64,000 nt of DNA from CBDFGT01 sp965247225 (GTDB taxonomy: Bacteria; Pseudomonadota; Alphaproteobacteria; Rhizobiales; Rhizobiaceae). The position numbers and the translations under genes were made by a program. The notes under the pieces are model-generated. The model did not search any database and was not told the origin of the DNA. It worked only from the letters and a program-made list of their open reading frames with translations. Location of the stretch: NCBI GenBank assembly GCA_965247225.1, contig CBDFGT010000023.1:124001-188000 (forward strand). The letters run 5' to 3'. Below are positions 9,163 to 17,504 of this stretch, one piece after another (position 1 is the first letter of the stretch; the number at the start of each line of letters is the position of its first letter).

Positions 9163-10247
9163 CAGCTTGCCTTGACTTCATTCCAAAGTTTGAGCCACTC
9201 GGAATAATTTTCCGGTGCAACCGGCCACATGAAGGACTTCATGACATCCATATCGTCAATGAAAATTGTCTCCTGCTCTTCTTTGGACAGCGTGTCACGA
9301 ATGATCGACGATGTCGTGGCATAGTTGCCCTTTTGCGCAACCAGGGTCGCATATTCAGGGCCGAGCAGATAATTTGCGAATTTCAGGGCGATTTCAGTCT
9401 TTTCTTCCGACAAGGTGGCCGGTATGGCCATGCAGTCGCACCAGCCCATAATCCCCGCCTTCGGCTTCGCCATTCCCATGCTCAGCTTGCCCTTCAGCTC
9501 ATCATAGGGAACCCGCCACGAAAATGCACAGGAGACCTCGTTCGTGGCAAACAGGTTGGTCAGATCACCAATCGTTTGCCAATAGGTACGCAACAACGGC
9601 TTCTGCGCGACCAGAAGCTTCTTGGCTTCAGCCAGTTCCCTGGTTTCCATCAGGAAAACCTTGTCCCGCGGGATGCCTGCAACCAGACCGGCTATGGCAA
9701 TGGATTCCAGGGCATAGTCACGCATGGCGAGCTGGCCCTTGTATTTTTCGTCGAAAAGCGTCGTATAGTCCGGCTCGCTTTCAAATTTGTCCTTGCGGTA
9801 GACAATGGGATTCAGTCCCCAGAGATAAGGAACAGCGAATTGCTTGCCGGCGTCATCCAGCACTTTGGGCGTTGTCTTGAAGACATCATACATTTTTGCA
9901 GCGTTGGGGATTTTGCTCATATCAACTTCTTTGAGCAGTCCGGCCTTGATATAGCGCCAGCTTCCGTTCAGCGAAGGATTGATGACGTCCCAGTCCGATG
10001 CAGACCCGGTTTTCAGCGCAGCAAACTGCGCGTCTTCGCTGGAAAGATAGGAAAGCTTGATCTTCACTCCGGTCTGGGACTCGAAGGCCTCAACATATTC
10101 AGGATGTCCATTGGAATCCCAGGTTGCCCAGACCATCTCTGAAACAGCAGCCCTTGCGCTGCTGAATGACCCGAAAGTCCCTGCTGCAGCGCCTGCGGCG
10201 ATACCTGCCAGCATTTCACGTCGTGTAAGTCCTGATCTTGCCATCAT
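9162..10247 (-). CDS. Periplasmic substrate-binding protein, PotD-like, with Tat-type signal
   Basis: 361 residues. The N-terminus contains LTRREMLAG followed by an Ala/Gly-rich stretch and a probable ...SSARA cleavage site, which fits a twin-arginine signal. The mature protein has the pattern of family 1 polyamine-type binding proteins, including WDVINPS and FAVPYLWGLNPIVY. It binds the substrate in the periplasm and delivers it to the two permeases. It is the first gene of the nine-gene operon. Either of two adjacent ATG codons (10247 or 10244) could start it; the GAGGG ahead of them is correctly spaced for the second. The substrate is unknown. Confidence 0.88.
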   Translation of the reverse strand: MMARSGLTRREMLAGIAAGAAAGTFGSFSSARAAVSEMVWATWDSNGHPEYVEAFESQTGVKIKLSYLSSEDAQFAALKTGSASDWDVINPSLNGSWRYIKAGLLKEVDMSKIPNAAKMYDVFKTTPKVLDDAGKQFAVPYLWGLNPIVYRKDKFESEPDYTTLFDEKYKGQLAMRDYALESIAIAGLVAGIPRDKVFLMETRELAEAKKLLVAQKPLLRTYWQTIGDLTNLFATNEVSCAFSWRVPYDELKGKLSMGMAKPKAGIMGWCDCMAIPATLSEEKTEIALKFANYLLGPEYATLVAQKGNYATTSSIIRDTLSKEEQETIFIDDMDVMKSFMWPVAPENYSEWLKLWNEVKAS

Positions 10248-10643
10248 GCCCTCATCCAGTTGGTGTTGTTGTTCGGGCAGTGTGGCTCTTTCGGCAGGGA
10301 AAGCCTATAGCGGAACGCAAATAGACTATATTGTGTTTTGCCAGTTTGCCGTTCGCCATTGCGCAGGCTTCCGACAAAAACGGGCTTCAATGACAATGTG
10401 AGTAACAGTTCACAAAATCATCGGTAAACGGCACCTTTTGAACAGATGTAACAGCTTTGCGGCGCTTTTCGATCAACAGGAGAGACCATTGCCAGCGCGG
10501 TGCGGGTTTTGCAGCAGCCCCATGTGGCCACGGGTGCCTGTCAGGTCAGCCATGCGACCTGCCTGGAAGAGATCGGCACTTTAATATTATGTTTTTACAG
10601 CATAATCTTGCCTATTCCCGTTTCAATCCGGTCGGATTATGCT
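10248..10643. promoter_or_regulatory. Leader of the catabolic operon, between lysR 3' end and the binding-protein gene
   Basis: No gene was found in these 396 bases. The operon at 1-10247 must be transcribed from here. A 21-base dyad at 10586-10606 has arms ATTATG and CATAAT separated by 9 bases. It could be an operator for the LysR protein or simply lie in the lysR 3' untranslated region. An AT-rich box TATAGT on the minus strand near 10323-10328 is a possible -10 element. A promoter was not established. Confidence 0.35.
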
Positions 10644-11636
10644 CTAGTTATAAGCGACAGTCTGTGGACGCAGAAAAGCGATGGGCGCTGGCGTTGCCAG
10701 ATCGCAGGAGCGGATGTTGGCGGCAACCGATTTGATCGTCTGCCGCAGCCAGACATGGTCCGGCGACTGGTGCTTGCAATCGTGCCAGAGCAGATAGAAC
10801 TGCATCTGCCCAAGTTCGTGCGGCGCCTCCAGCACAACCAGGGGGAAAGATTGCGCAATCTGCTCGGCAAAAATGCGTCCTGTTGTGAATATGGTGTCAG
10901 ATTGCATCAAAACGTAAGGCGTGATGGCATATTCCGGTACAGATACGGCGATGTTACGTTTGAGACCCAGTTCAATCAACCGCCCGTCAATCGGGCTGAG
11001 CTGTGCCCTTTTGTCGGATGACGGGGAAAGATGTTTTTCTTCGAGGAAATCTTCCATTGTGACCGGGGCATTTTTTTGGGCCAGCCGGTGACTGGGTCGC
11101 ACAAGACAGGCAATGTCGGTTGTCAACAAGGGCGACATTCGCAGATATCCGGGAGGCCGTGGCCAGTTGCCGATAACAGCATCAATCGATCCGTCCGCCA
11201 ATTGGCTGATCAAGTCGTCATAACTCGGCATATGGGAGGCATCCACGTCAACATTGGGTGCCTTTTGGGTAATTCTCCCGACAAGTTGGGGTAAAAAAAC
11301 CGCACCAAGACAATTATCGGCAACGATGCGAAAGGTCCGCTTGGACGTTTTTGGATCAAATGTCGCGTGCGGTGAAAGATGGGCGTCTATCTCGCCCAAA
11401 ATACCACGCAATGTCTCTTTCAACGCAAGGCCCCGTTCCGTCGGTACCAATGTGCCACCGGCCCGCACCAGAAGCGGATCGTCCAGCATTTCGCGCAGCC
11501 TTTTGAGTGTCAGGCTGACGGTCGGCTGTGCCTGACCCAGAATATCTGCAGTTCTGGATACGCTGCATTCTGTGAGCAGCGTCAGCAGCGTTCGCATCAA
11601 ACGCACATCCATCATACCATTCGCCTGTCGTATCAT
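10644..11636 (-). CDS. LysR-family transcriptional regulator
   Basis: 330 residues. An N-terminal winged helix-turn-helix (ECSVSRTADILGQAQPTVS, then LKRLREMLDDPLLVR) is followed by a type 2 periplasmic-binding-like effector domain, with segments such as LADGSIDAVIGNWP. The start at 11636 has AAGG at a suitable distance; ATG codons at 11615 and 11612 are alternatives. It lies directly upstream of the monooxygenase/creatininase operon on the same strand. It is likely its regulator, sensing the substrate or an intermediate, although the gene order is tandem rather than divergent. The ligand is unknown. Confidence 0.88.
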   Translation of the reverse strand: MIRQANGMMDVRLMRTLLTLLTECSVSRTADILGQAQPTVSLTLKRLREMLDDPLLVRAGGTLVPTERGLALKETLRGILGEIDAHLSPHATFDPKTSKRTFRIVADNCLGAVFLPQLVGRITQKAPNVDVDASHMPSYDDLISQLADGSIDAVIGNWPRPPGYLRMSPLLTTDIACLVRPSHRLAQKNAPVTMEDFLEEKHLSPSSDKRAQLSPIDGRLIELGLKRNIAVSVPEYAITPYVLMQSDTIFTTGRIFAEQIAQSFPLVVLEAPHELGQMQFYLLWHDCKHQSPDHVWLRQTIKSVAANIRSCDLATPAPIAFLRPQTVAYN

Positions 11637-11752
11637 GATCAGCCTTGTCTTTTATAGAATGCCGCAACGCGCACTAAAAAAGAAGCATATTTCATGCCAA
11701 TCTGGCGAGAAGGTTTTGCAAGACAGGGGATCTCATTGCCTCGCCGCCGGTG

Positions 11753-11770
11753 ACAGGCAAGACTGCCTGT
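11753..11770. repeat. Short perfect inverted repeat upstream of lysR
   Basis: Arms ACAGGCA (11753-11759) and TGCCTGT (11764-11770) are separated by AGAC. It lies about 117 bases upstream of the lysR start and 172 bases beyond the stop of the dehydrogenase gene. It could be a LysR operator or a weak hairpin downstream of the second operon; there is no T-tract, so a terminator is unlikely. Confidence 0.35.
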
Positions 11771-11930
11771 GACCTTTCAGCAGGGTGTCCGTTCGGATCA
11801 GATCCGGGAGACTGGAGTTGCCACACCTCAACTCCTGGATCGAAAACTCGCAATGATCAGGTTTGAAGACGATATCTCCACTGACCAGGCCTGCGATATC
11901 GTGCGCGAGGCCCGGCTGGCGAACAACTGA
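11754..11930 (+). pseudogene. Possible 3' remnant of an unidentified gene
   Basis: Between two minus-strand operons, one plus-strand frame stays open from after a TGA at 11751 to TGA 11928-11930. It reads like ordinary protein (…SDQIRETGVATPQLLD…, then RFEDDISTDQACDIVREA…). It has no convincing start and no ribosome-binding site. I do not recognise the family. It may be the tail of a gene destroyed by rearrangement, or chance. The rest of 11637-11942 shows nothing else. Confidence 0.25.
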
Positions 11931-11942
11931 GCGATTTCAATG

Positions 11943-13373
11943 CTAACCGTGCTTGACCATCACATGGCGGACAACGGTATAATCTTCCAGTGCGTAAGAG
12001 GACATATCCTTGCCGTAACCCGATTGCTTCAGCCCGCCGTGAGGCATTTCATTGGTCAGCATGAAATGCGTATTGATCCAGGTGCAGCCATAGCGAAGCC
12101 GCGAAGCCGTTTGCATTGCACGGCCCACGTCCCGCGTCCAGATCGATGAAGCAAGGCCATAATCGCTGTCATTGGCCCATGTGACCGCCTGATCCACATC
12201 GTCGAAAGGTGTGACCGAAACCACGGGACCGAACACCTCGCGCCGCACGATTTCATCGTCTTGCGTGGCACCTGCGACGACCGTAGGCCTGTAGTGATAC
12301 CCCTGGCCCGTCGCCTCGCCTCCTGTTGTCACCTGAATATGGTTCTGTTCCCGCGCACGGTTTACAAAGCTTGCAACGCGGTCGCGCTGGCGTTGGCTGA
12401 TCAGGGGGCCGATTTCATTCGTGGTGTCATCATCTGCCCCCAGAGTAATTGACGCAGCCGCCGCTGTGAGATCAGCCACGAGGTTATCATAGACCTTTTT
12501 GCCAGCATATACGCGACATGCGGCTGTACAGTCTTGTCCTGCGTTATAGAACGAAAACGCCCGCAACCCATCGACGACGCTGGCAATATCGGCATCGTTG
12601 AACACCAGAACAGGGGCCTTGCCTCCCAGTTCCAGATGCGTGCGCTTGACTGTTTTCGCCGCGGCATCCAGCATTTTGCGCCCCGTGGCCACATCCCCTG
12701 TCAGCGAGATCATATCAACGCCCGGATGGTTGATCAGATAGCTGCCCACTGTCTGCCCGCGCCCTGTGACAATGTTCACCACCCCTTCGGGCAGTTCTTC
12801 GGCCAGTATATGCGCCATTTTCAACGCGGTGAGCGGGGTTTGTTCTGATGGTTTGAACACCACAGTATTGCCGCCGCCAATTGCCGGGCCGAGTTTCCAG
12901 GCCATCATCATCAAGGGATAGTTCCAGGGTGCAATCGACGCCACCACTCCAATCGCATCGCGACGGATCATTGATGTATGTCCGGACAGGTATTCCCCCG
13001 CAACCGCCCCTTGCTGGCACCGCACGGCACCTGCGAAAAAGCGATAGCAATCCACAATCGCGGGAATTTCATCGTTGCGGGCGGCATTGATAGGCTTGCC
13101 GCAGTTCAGCGCTTCCAGTGCCGCAAAGGAATCGGCTTCTGCCTCGATCCGGTCGGCAATCCGCAAAAGCGCGATTGACCGTTCAAGTGGTGTGGTGCGC
13201 GACCAGTGCTCGAACGCCTTTCGAGCCGCAGCAACCGCGCGATCAACCTGCCCGGTTGATGCCTCGGGCACTTCCACAATCAGGCCTCCGGTACGGGGAT
13301 TCAATATTTGCTCTTTCGTCTCCAGCCCTGGCTCAAAAGAATTGCCGAGCAGAAGTTGTGTCTGGATTGTCAT
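11943..13373 (-). CDS. patD: Aldehyde dehydrogenase, gamma-aminobutyraldehyde dehydrogenase type
   Basis: 476 residues, a full-length NAD(P)-dependent aldehyde dehydrogenase. IAPWNYPL and GNTVVFKPSEQTPL belong to the cofactor fold. The catalytic Glu lies in LELGGKAP and the nucleophile Cys in NAGQDCTAACR. The C-terminal half carries EVFGPVVSV and the usual oligomerisation tail. Overall it is closest to PatD/YdcW and betaine aldehyde dehydrogenases, which oxidise 4-aminobutyraldehyde to GABA. It is the last gene of a minus-strand operon in the order ydcS-ydcT-ydcU-ydcV-ydcW as in E. coli, which supports a role in putrescine-derived aldehyde oxidation. It begins 13 bases after the stop of the upstream permease gene. 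The symbol rests on this synteny; a betaine-aldehyde or other amino-aldehyde substrate is possible. Confidence 0.8.
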   Translation of the reverse strand: MTIQTQLLLGNSFEPGLETKEQILNPRTGGLIVEVPEASTGQVDRAVAAARKAFEHWSRTTPLERSIALLRIADRIEAEADSFAALEALNCGKPINAARNDEIPAIVDCYRFFAGAVRCQQGAVAGEYLSGHTSMIRRDAIGVVASIAPWNYPLMMMAWKLGPAIGGGNTVVFKPSEQTPLTALKMAHILAEELPEGVVNIVTGRGQTVGSYLINHPGVDMISLTGDVATGRKMLDAAAKTVKRTHLELGGKAPVLVFNDADIASVVDGLRAFSFYNAGQDCTAACRVYAGKKVYDNLVADLTAAAASITLGADDDTTNEIGPLISQRQRDRVASFVNRAREQNHIQVTTGGEATGQGYHYRPTVVAGATQDDEIVRREVFGPVVSVTPFDDVDQAVTWANDSDYGLASSIWTRDVGRAMQTASRLRYGCTWINTHFMLTNEMPHGGLKQSGYGKDMSSYALEDYTVVRHVMVKHG

Positions 13374-13386
13374 GGTCTGGGGCCTT

Positions 13387-14193
13387 TCATTTGCCTGTAC
13401 CGGCGGTTTCCGACCCGTTTCTGGTCAGATAATAGGCGGCAAGGATGGGGAAAAACGTAGCAGCAAAAACGATGATCGCGACAACATTGGTCACGGGCCT
13501 TTCGCGCGGGCGGATCAGTTCCTCCAGCATCCAGATCGGCAGCGTGGCTTGCTGGCCTGCGGTAAAGGTCGTCACTATGACCTCGTCGAACGAAAGGGCA
13601 AAGGCAAGCATCCCGCCCGCAAGCAGCGCCGTGCCAAGGTTGGGCAAAAGCACATAGCGGAAGGTCTGGAAGGCATTGGCCCCAAGATCGGCACTCGCCT
13701 CCATGATCCCGCCCGACAGGCGACGGAAACGCGCGACCACGTTGTTATAGACGATCACGATGCAAAAGGTCGCATGGCCCATAACAATCGTCCAGGTTGA
13801 AAATGGAATATCAGCCATACCGAAAGCGGATCGCAGGGATATCCCGGTAATGACCCCGGGCAGGGCAATGGGCAGGACGATCAGAAGACTGATCTGCTCA
13901 CGACCAAAGAATGTCGAGCGCGACATTGCCGCCGACACCAGCGTGCCAAGAATCATGGCAAGGATCGTGGCCAGTGTTGCCACATGAAGCGAAAGCCAAA
14001 GCGCCTCCCATATATCGGGACGTTCCCATGCAACAGCAAACCAGCGCGTGGTCAGGCCAGGGGGCGGAAAGACATAGGTGCGTTCTTCGGTGGTGAAGGC
14101 ATACAGGAAAATCAGCAGAATTGGCAGATGGAGGAACAAAAGCCCCAGACCCGCCGCGATTTTCAGGAAAACAGGTGCGCGATCAGAGTGCAT
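13387..14193 (-). CDS. ABC importer permease, YdcV/PotC-like
   Basis: 268 residues, about six membrane helices, EAA loop as EASADLGANAFQTFRYVLLPNLG. The ending (REAPVTN-like RERPVTNVVAIIVF) is typical of the smaller permease of polyamine-type importers. It overlaps the upstream permease gene by 11 bases. It forms the inner-membrane channel together with that partner. Confidence 0.87.
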   Translation of the reverse strand: MHSDRAPVFLKIAAGLGLLFLHLPILLIFLYAFTTEERTYVFPPPGLTTRWFAVAWERPDIWEALWLSLHVATLATILAMILGTLVSAAMSRSTFFGREQISLLIVLPIALPGVITGISLRSAFGMADIPFSTWTIVMGHATFCIVIVYNNVVARFRRLSGGIMEASADLGANAFQTFRYVLLPNLGTALLAGGMLAFALSFDEVIVTTFTAGQQATLPIWMLEELIRPRERPVTNVVAIIVFAATFFPILAAYYLTRNGSETAGTGK

Positions 14194-15121
14194 CGAAAGC
14201 CCCCGCCCGTTTGGCCAGCGTCAGATAAACCAGCATGATGGCAATCGGCACCACGGCAAAGGCGGCGGCCAAGGGTGTATTTCCTGCCGTGCCTTGTAAT
14301 TGATAGACCGCCATACCGATGAAATTGGCCGAATTGCCGATGATCTGGGGGATGATGTAATCCCCCATCGTCAGCGAAAAGGTGAAGATCGACCCCGCAA
14401 TCACCCCGGGCAGGGCCAATGGCAGGATCACGCTGCGAAAGGTCTGCGCCGACGTGGCCCCAAGGTCGCTTGAAGCCTCCAGCAGTGACACGGGTACACG
14501 TTCCAGCGATGCCTGCATCGGCAGGATCATATAGGGAAGCCAGACATAGACGAACACGGCAAACATCCCGAGGTAAGATGTCGAAAGCGAATTGCCCCCG
14601 ATCACCGGCAGGGCCAGAACTGTCTGCAAGAGTCCGCTCGTATACGTGGCCTCTGCCATCCACGTCACGATCCCTTCCTTGGCCAGAATCAGCTTCCACG
14701 CATAGACCTTGACGAGGTATGAGGACCACAGGGGCAGCATCACCCCAAGATAGAACAGCGCCTTCCAGCGGCCCCGTGCATGGCGCGCCGCGAAATAGGC
14801 AATCGGAAAAGCCAGCACGGCGCAGCCCACCGTGACTGCTGCCGACATGACCAGCGTGCGCAATATCACATCATAATTGGCGGGTCGCAGCAATTCCGCA
14901 TAGGTCTTGAGTGTGAACTCCCGCACCACCATACCGGAAAATTCGTCAATGGAATAAAAACTCTGCAGGAGAAGGGCAAGGAGTGAACCCAGATAGATCA
15001 CCCCGAGCCAGATCAGCGGCGGGCCAATCAGCAGCGCGAGCAGCAAACGCGGCGCACGCCAGAACAGCGCCGACAAACGGTCGCCGGGCCCGAGTTCAGG
15101 CAAGATTGCAGGGGCCGGCAT
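14183..15121 (-). CDS. ABC importer permease, YdcU/PotB-like
   Basis: 312 residues, six predicted membrane helices after a cytoplasmic N-terminus of about 40 residues. The EAA loop is LEASSDLGATSAQTFRSVILPLALPG. The start codon overlaps the expected end of the ATPase gene by one base (TGATG), which is what shows where the ATPase gene originally ended despite its frameshifts. It pairs with the permease encoded at 13387-14193. Confidence 0.88.
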   Translation of the reverse strand: MPAPAILPELGPGDRLSALFWRAPRLLLALLIGPPLIWLGVIYLGSLLALLLQSFYSIDEFSGMVVREFTLKTYAELLRPANYDVILRTLVMSAAVTVGCAVLAFPIAYFAARHARGRWKALFYLGVMLPLWSSYLVKVYAWKLILAKEGIVTWMAEATYTSGLLQTVLALPVIGGNSLSTSYLGMFAVFVYVWLPYMILPMQASLERVPVSLLEASSDLGATSAQTFRSVILPLALPGVIAGSIFTFSLTMGDYIIPQIIGNSANFIGMAVYQLQGTAGNTPLAAAFAVVPIAIMLVYLTLAKRAGAFDAL

Positions 15122-16121
15122 CAGCTTTCCTCCATCAAGTGAAGGTCGGCTTGATCGAATGACAAAGCCACCCGCGCACCCTGTTCAGGCAACGCCGCGC
15201 CCCGCCGGAACCAGCGCCGCGATTTCGACACCCGCGCAATCCACAATCACACGGGTCGCTGCCCCAAGATAGCGCAGCGCGGTCACTTCGCCCTGCAGCA
15301 CGCCGCTGGCGACAAGCAGCGTCTTTTCGGGCCGCAGGCTGGCCCATTGCGCGGGGGCCGCCAAGCGCCTTTGTCATCTCCGGTGGCAGCACATTTGATG
15401 ACCCCACAAAATCTGCAACAAAGCGGCTGCCAGGCCGGTCATAGATATCTTCAGGCGTACCGACCTGGGCAATGCGACCATGATTGAACACGGCCAGACG
15501 GTCGGCCATCGACAGTGCCTCATGCTGATCATGCGTCACGAAGACAAAGGTGATACCAAGCCGCTTTTGCAGCGCCTTGAGCTCATCCTGCATTGCCTCT
15601 CGCAGTTTCAGGTCAAGCGCACCAAGCGGTTCGTCCAGCAGCAGAACCCGCGGTTCATTGATCAAGGCCCGGGCGAGTGCCACGCGCTGACGCTGCCCGC
15701 CGGAAAGCTGCGCAGGTTTGCGGTCGCCATAGCCATCCAGGTGCACAAGGGCGAGCAATTCCTCTGCGCGGGCATAGCGCGCGGCGCGCGCCATACCTTT
15801 CACCATCAGGCCATAGGCCACGTTGTCGCGCACACTCATGTGCGGGAACAGTGCGTAATCCTGAAACACCGTATTAACATTGCGGCGGTTCGGGGGAATG
15901 GCGGAAACATCCTGCCCAAAAATACGGATTGCACCCGATGTGGGTTGTTCAAACCCTGAAATCAGCCGCAGGCAGGTCGTTTTGCCCGAACCCGATGGCC
16001 CGAGCATGGCAAAGAAGCTGCCCTCTTCAATGGTCAGATCGACCGCATCAACCGCACGGACGCGGCTGGAGGCAGGGCCGAAATGGCGGGAAAGCGACAG
16101 GAACTCGACAGCGGCGGTCAT
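15121..16121 (-). CDS. ABC importer ATP-binding protein, YdcT/PotA-like, two frameshifts near the 3' end
   Basis: The ATPase domain is intact: Walker A GPSGSGKTT (residues 41-49), signature LSGGQRQR, Walker B LLLDEPLGALD, and the H-loop region FVTHDQHEA. After about residue 247 the annotated frame turns into Arg/Cys/Gly-rich nonsense. The expected TOBE domain continues in a second frame (…WASLRPEKTLLV…VDCAGVEI…) from about 15355, then in a third frame (…ARVALSFDQADLHL…) from about 15200 to the TGA at 15121-15123, which abuts the permease start. Without both shifts the protein would end at 15135 with a scrambled C-terminus. The TOBE domain tunes activity rather than catalysis, so partial function is possible. 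Both shifts are next to C/G runs; assembly error is not excluded. Confidence 0.8.
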
Positions 16122-16159
16122 GCGATGCCTCAGGCAGAATTGAAGGAAGGGTCAAATAC

Positions 16160-16179
16160 GCCCCCGCAGGTGCGGGGGC
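16160..16179 (-). repeat. GC-rich hairpin between the binding-protein gene and the ATPase gene
   Basis: Arms GCCCCCGC (16160-16167) and GCGGGGGC (16172-16179) with a 4-base AGGT loop. There is no T-tract, so it is not a terminator. In ABC importer operons such a structure just after the binding-protein gene often protects its mRNA 3' end and raises its level over the membrane subunits. That role is inferred here. Confidence 0.6.
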
Positions 16180-16198
16180 ACGCCGGGATCAGGAGAGA

Positions 16199-17356
16199 TC
16201 AGCGCCCGCCGATCACACCGATATAATCCGACACCCAGCGGTAATAAGGCACGCAGGCCCCCTTGCCGAGCGAACAATTGGAAGTTGGTGTGGTCCAGAA
16301 CCGGATCTTGTCGAAATCATCAAAGCCATTCGCCTTGCAGCCTTCAGCGGTTTGCTTCCCGCGCCCGTCGGTGCAGGCGGCAGGCACTGAAGGGTTCGCC
16401 CCGAACCAGACCGACAGGTCGGATTGGAGGTTCGATACCAGCGAATGCTCCATCCACTTGTAGGCACAATTCGGGTGTTTGCTGTCGACATGCATCATCG
16501 TCGTGTCAGCCCAGCCCGTGGCACCTTCTTGCGGAATAGTCGAGGCTACGGGCTGACCTTCGGATTTCAGGATATTGACCTGAAAGGGCCAGGAACCCGA
16601 TGCAACCACGCCCTCGTTCTTGAAATCATCCATCTGGATGAAAGCATCGTGCCAGTAACGCCCAACCAGTTTGCGCTGTCCTCGCAACAGCTCAAGTGCG
16701 GCTGCGTATTGCTGGTCGTTCAGCTCATAGGGTGATTTGATGCCCAGTTCCGGCTTGTGGAACATCAGATATTGCGCTGCATCGGCAATGTGGATCGGAC
16801 CGTCATAAGCCTGTACGCGGCCTTCATTGGATTTGCCATCGGGCAGATCCATCTTTTCAAACACGACATTCCACGACGTCGGCGGCTGCTTGAACACATT
16901 GGTGTTGTACATCAGCACATTCGGCCCCCACATATAGGGAACGCCGTAATGCACCCCGTCGACCGTGTGCCAGGGCGCATTTTTCAGCCGCGCATCGACA
17001 GTGGACCATGACGGGATCAGATCGGTATTGATGGGCTGCACCCGCCCGCCCGCAATCAGGCGCAAGCTGGCATCGCCAGAGGCGGTCACAAGGTCAAACC
17101 CGCCCTCGTTCATCAGCGCAACCATTTCGTCAGATGTATTGGCAGTTTTCACGCTGACCTTGCAGCCAGTATCCGCTTCAAACTTTGTCACCCAGTCAAA
17201 GGCCGGATCGGTTTCTCCACGTTCGATATATCCCGCCCATGCGACGATGGACACTTCGCCTTCGCCGTCACCAATAGCGGTGATCTGGGCAAGGGCAGGG
17301 GTTAACCCGGTGACAAGGGCAAGGGCTGAGGTCGTCATCAGCTTTAAGGTTTTCAT
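16199..17356 (-). CDS. Periplasmic substrate-binding protein, YdcS-like
   Basis: 385 residues starting with a clear Sec signal peptide: MKTLK, a hydrophobic Ala/Leu stretch and cleavage near TPALAQ. The mature protein follows the polyamine-type pattern with YGVPYMWGPNVLMYN and YKWMEHSL. The C-terminus has CSLGKGACVPYY, a Cys pair probably forming a disulfide, as in YdcS-type proteins. It is the first gene of the ydcSTUVW-like operon and is separated from the ATPase gene by 77 bases containing a stable hairpin. It probably captures putrescine or a related amine; E. coli YdcS has also been linked to polyhydroxybutyrate. Confidence 0.87.
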   Translation of the reverse strand: MKTLKLMTTSALALVTGLTPALAQITAIGDGEGEVSIVAWAGYIERGETDPAFDWVTKFEADTGCKVSVKTANTSDEMVALMNEGGFDLVTASGDASLRLIAGGRVQPINTDLIPSWSTVDARLKNAPWHTVDGVHYGVPYMWGPNVLMYNTNVFKQPPTSWNVVFEKMDLPDGKSNEGRVQAYDGPIHIADAAQYLMFHKPELGIKSPYELNDQQYAAALELLRGQRKLVGRYWHDAFIQMDDFKNEGVVASGSWPFQVNILKSEGQPVASTIPQEGATGWADTTMMHVDSKHPNCAYKWMEHSLVSNLQSDLSVWFGANPSVPAACTDGRGKQTAEGCKANGFDDFDKIRFWTTPTSNCSLGKGACVPYYRWVSDYIGVIGGR

Positions 17357-17504
17357 ATGGACACTCCCAGTTTTTTGGCCCCCTTCGCTCGACGGGGCGC
17401 TGTGGATTGCGCCGGATTCCCGGTCATTGTGTCAAAGTTAAGCGGACGGACGCATTATCGCAACAGCAAAAGGCAGAAGCAAGATATCGGAAAAACCGAT
17501 AGCT
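17357..17504. promoter_or_regulatory. Leader of the ydcSTUVW-like operon
   Basis: 148 bases between the LysR gene and the binding-protein gene. No coding sequence is visible. The operon promoter and the operator for the upstream LysR protein are expected here. I could not identify a convincing -35/-10 pair. Confidence 0.35.

Noticed and set aside
9156..10142. Plus-strand open frame of 328 codons
   Set aside because: Antisense to the PotD-like gene, whose motifs and signal peptide are clear.
10586..10606. Dyad ATTATG-N9-CATAAT as a terminator of lysR
   Set aside because: The stem is AT-rich and only 6 bp, without a T-run on the minus strand; an operator is as likely.
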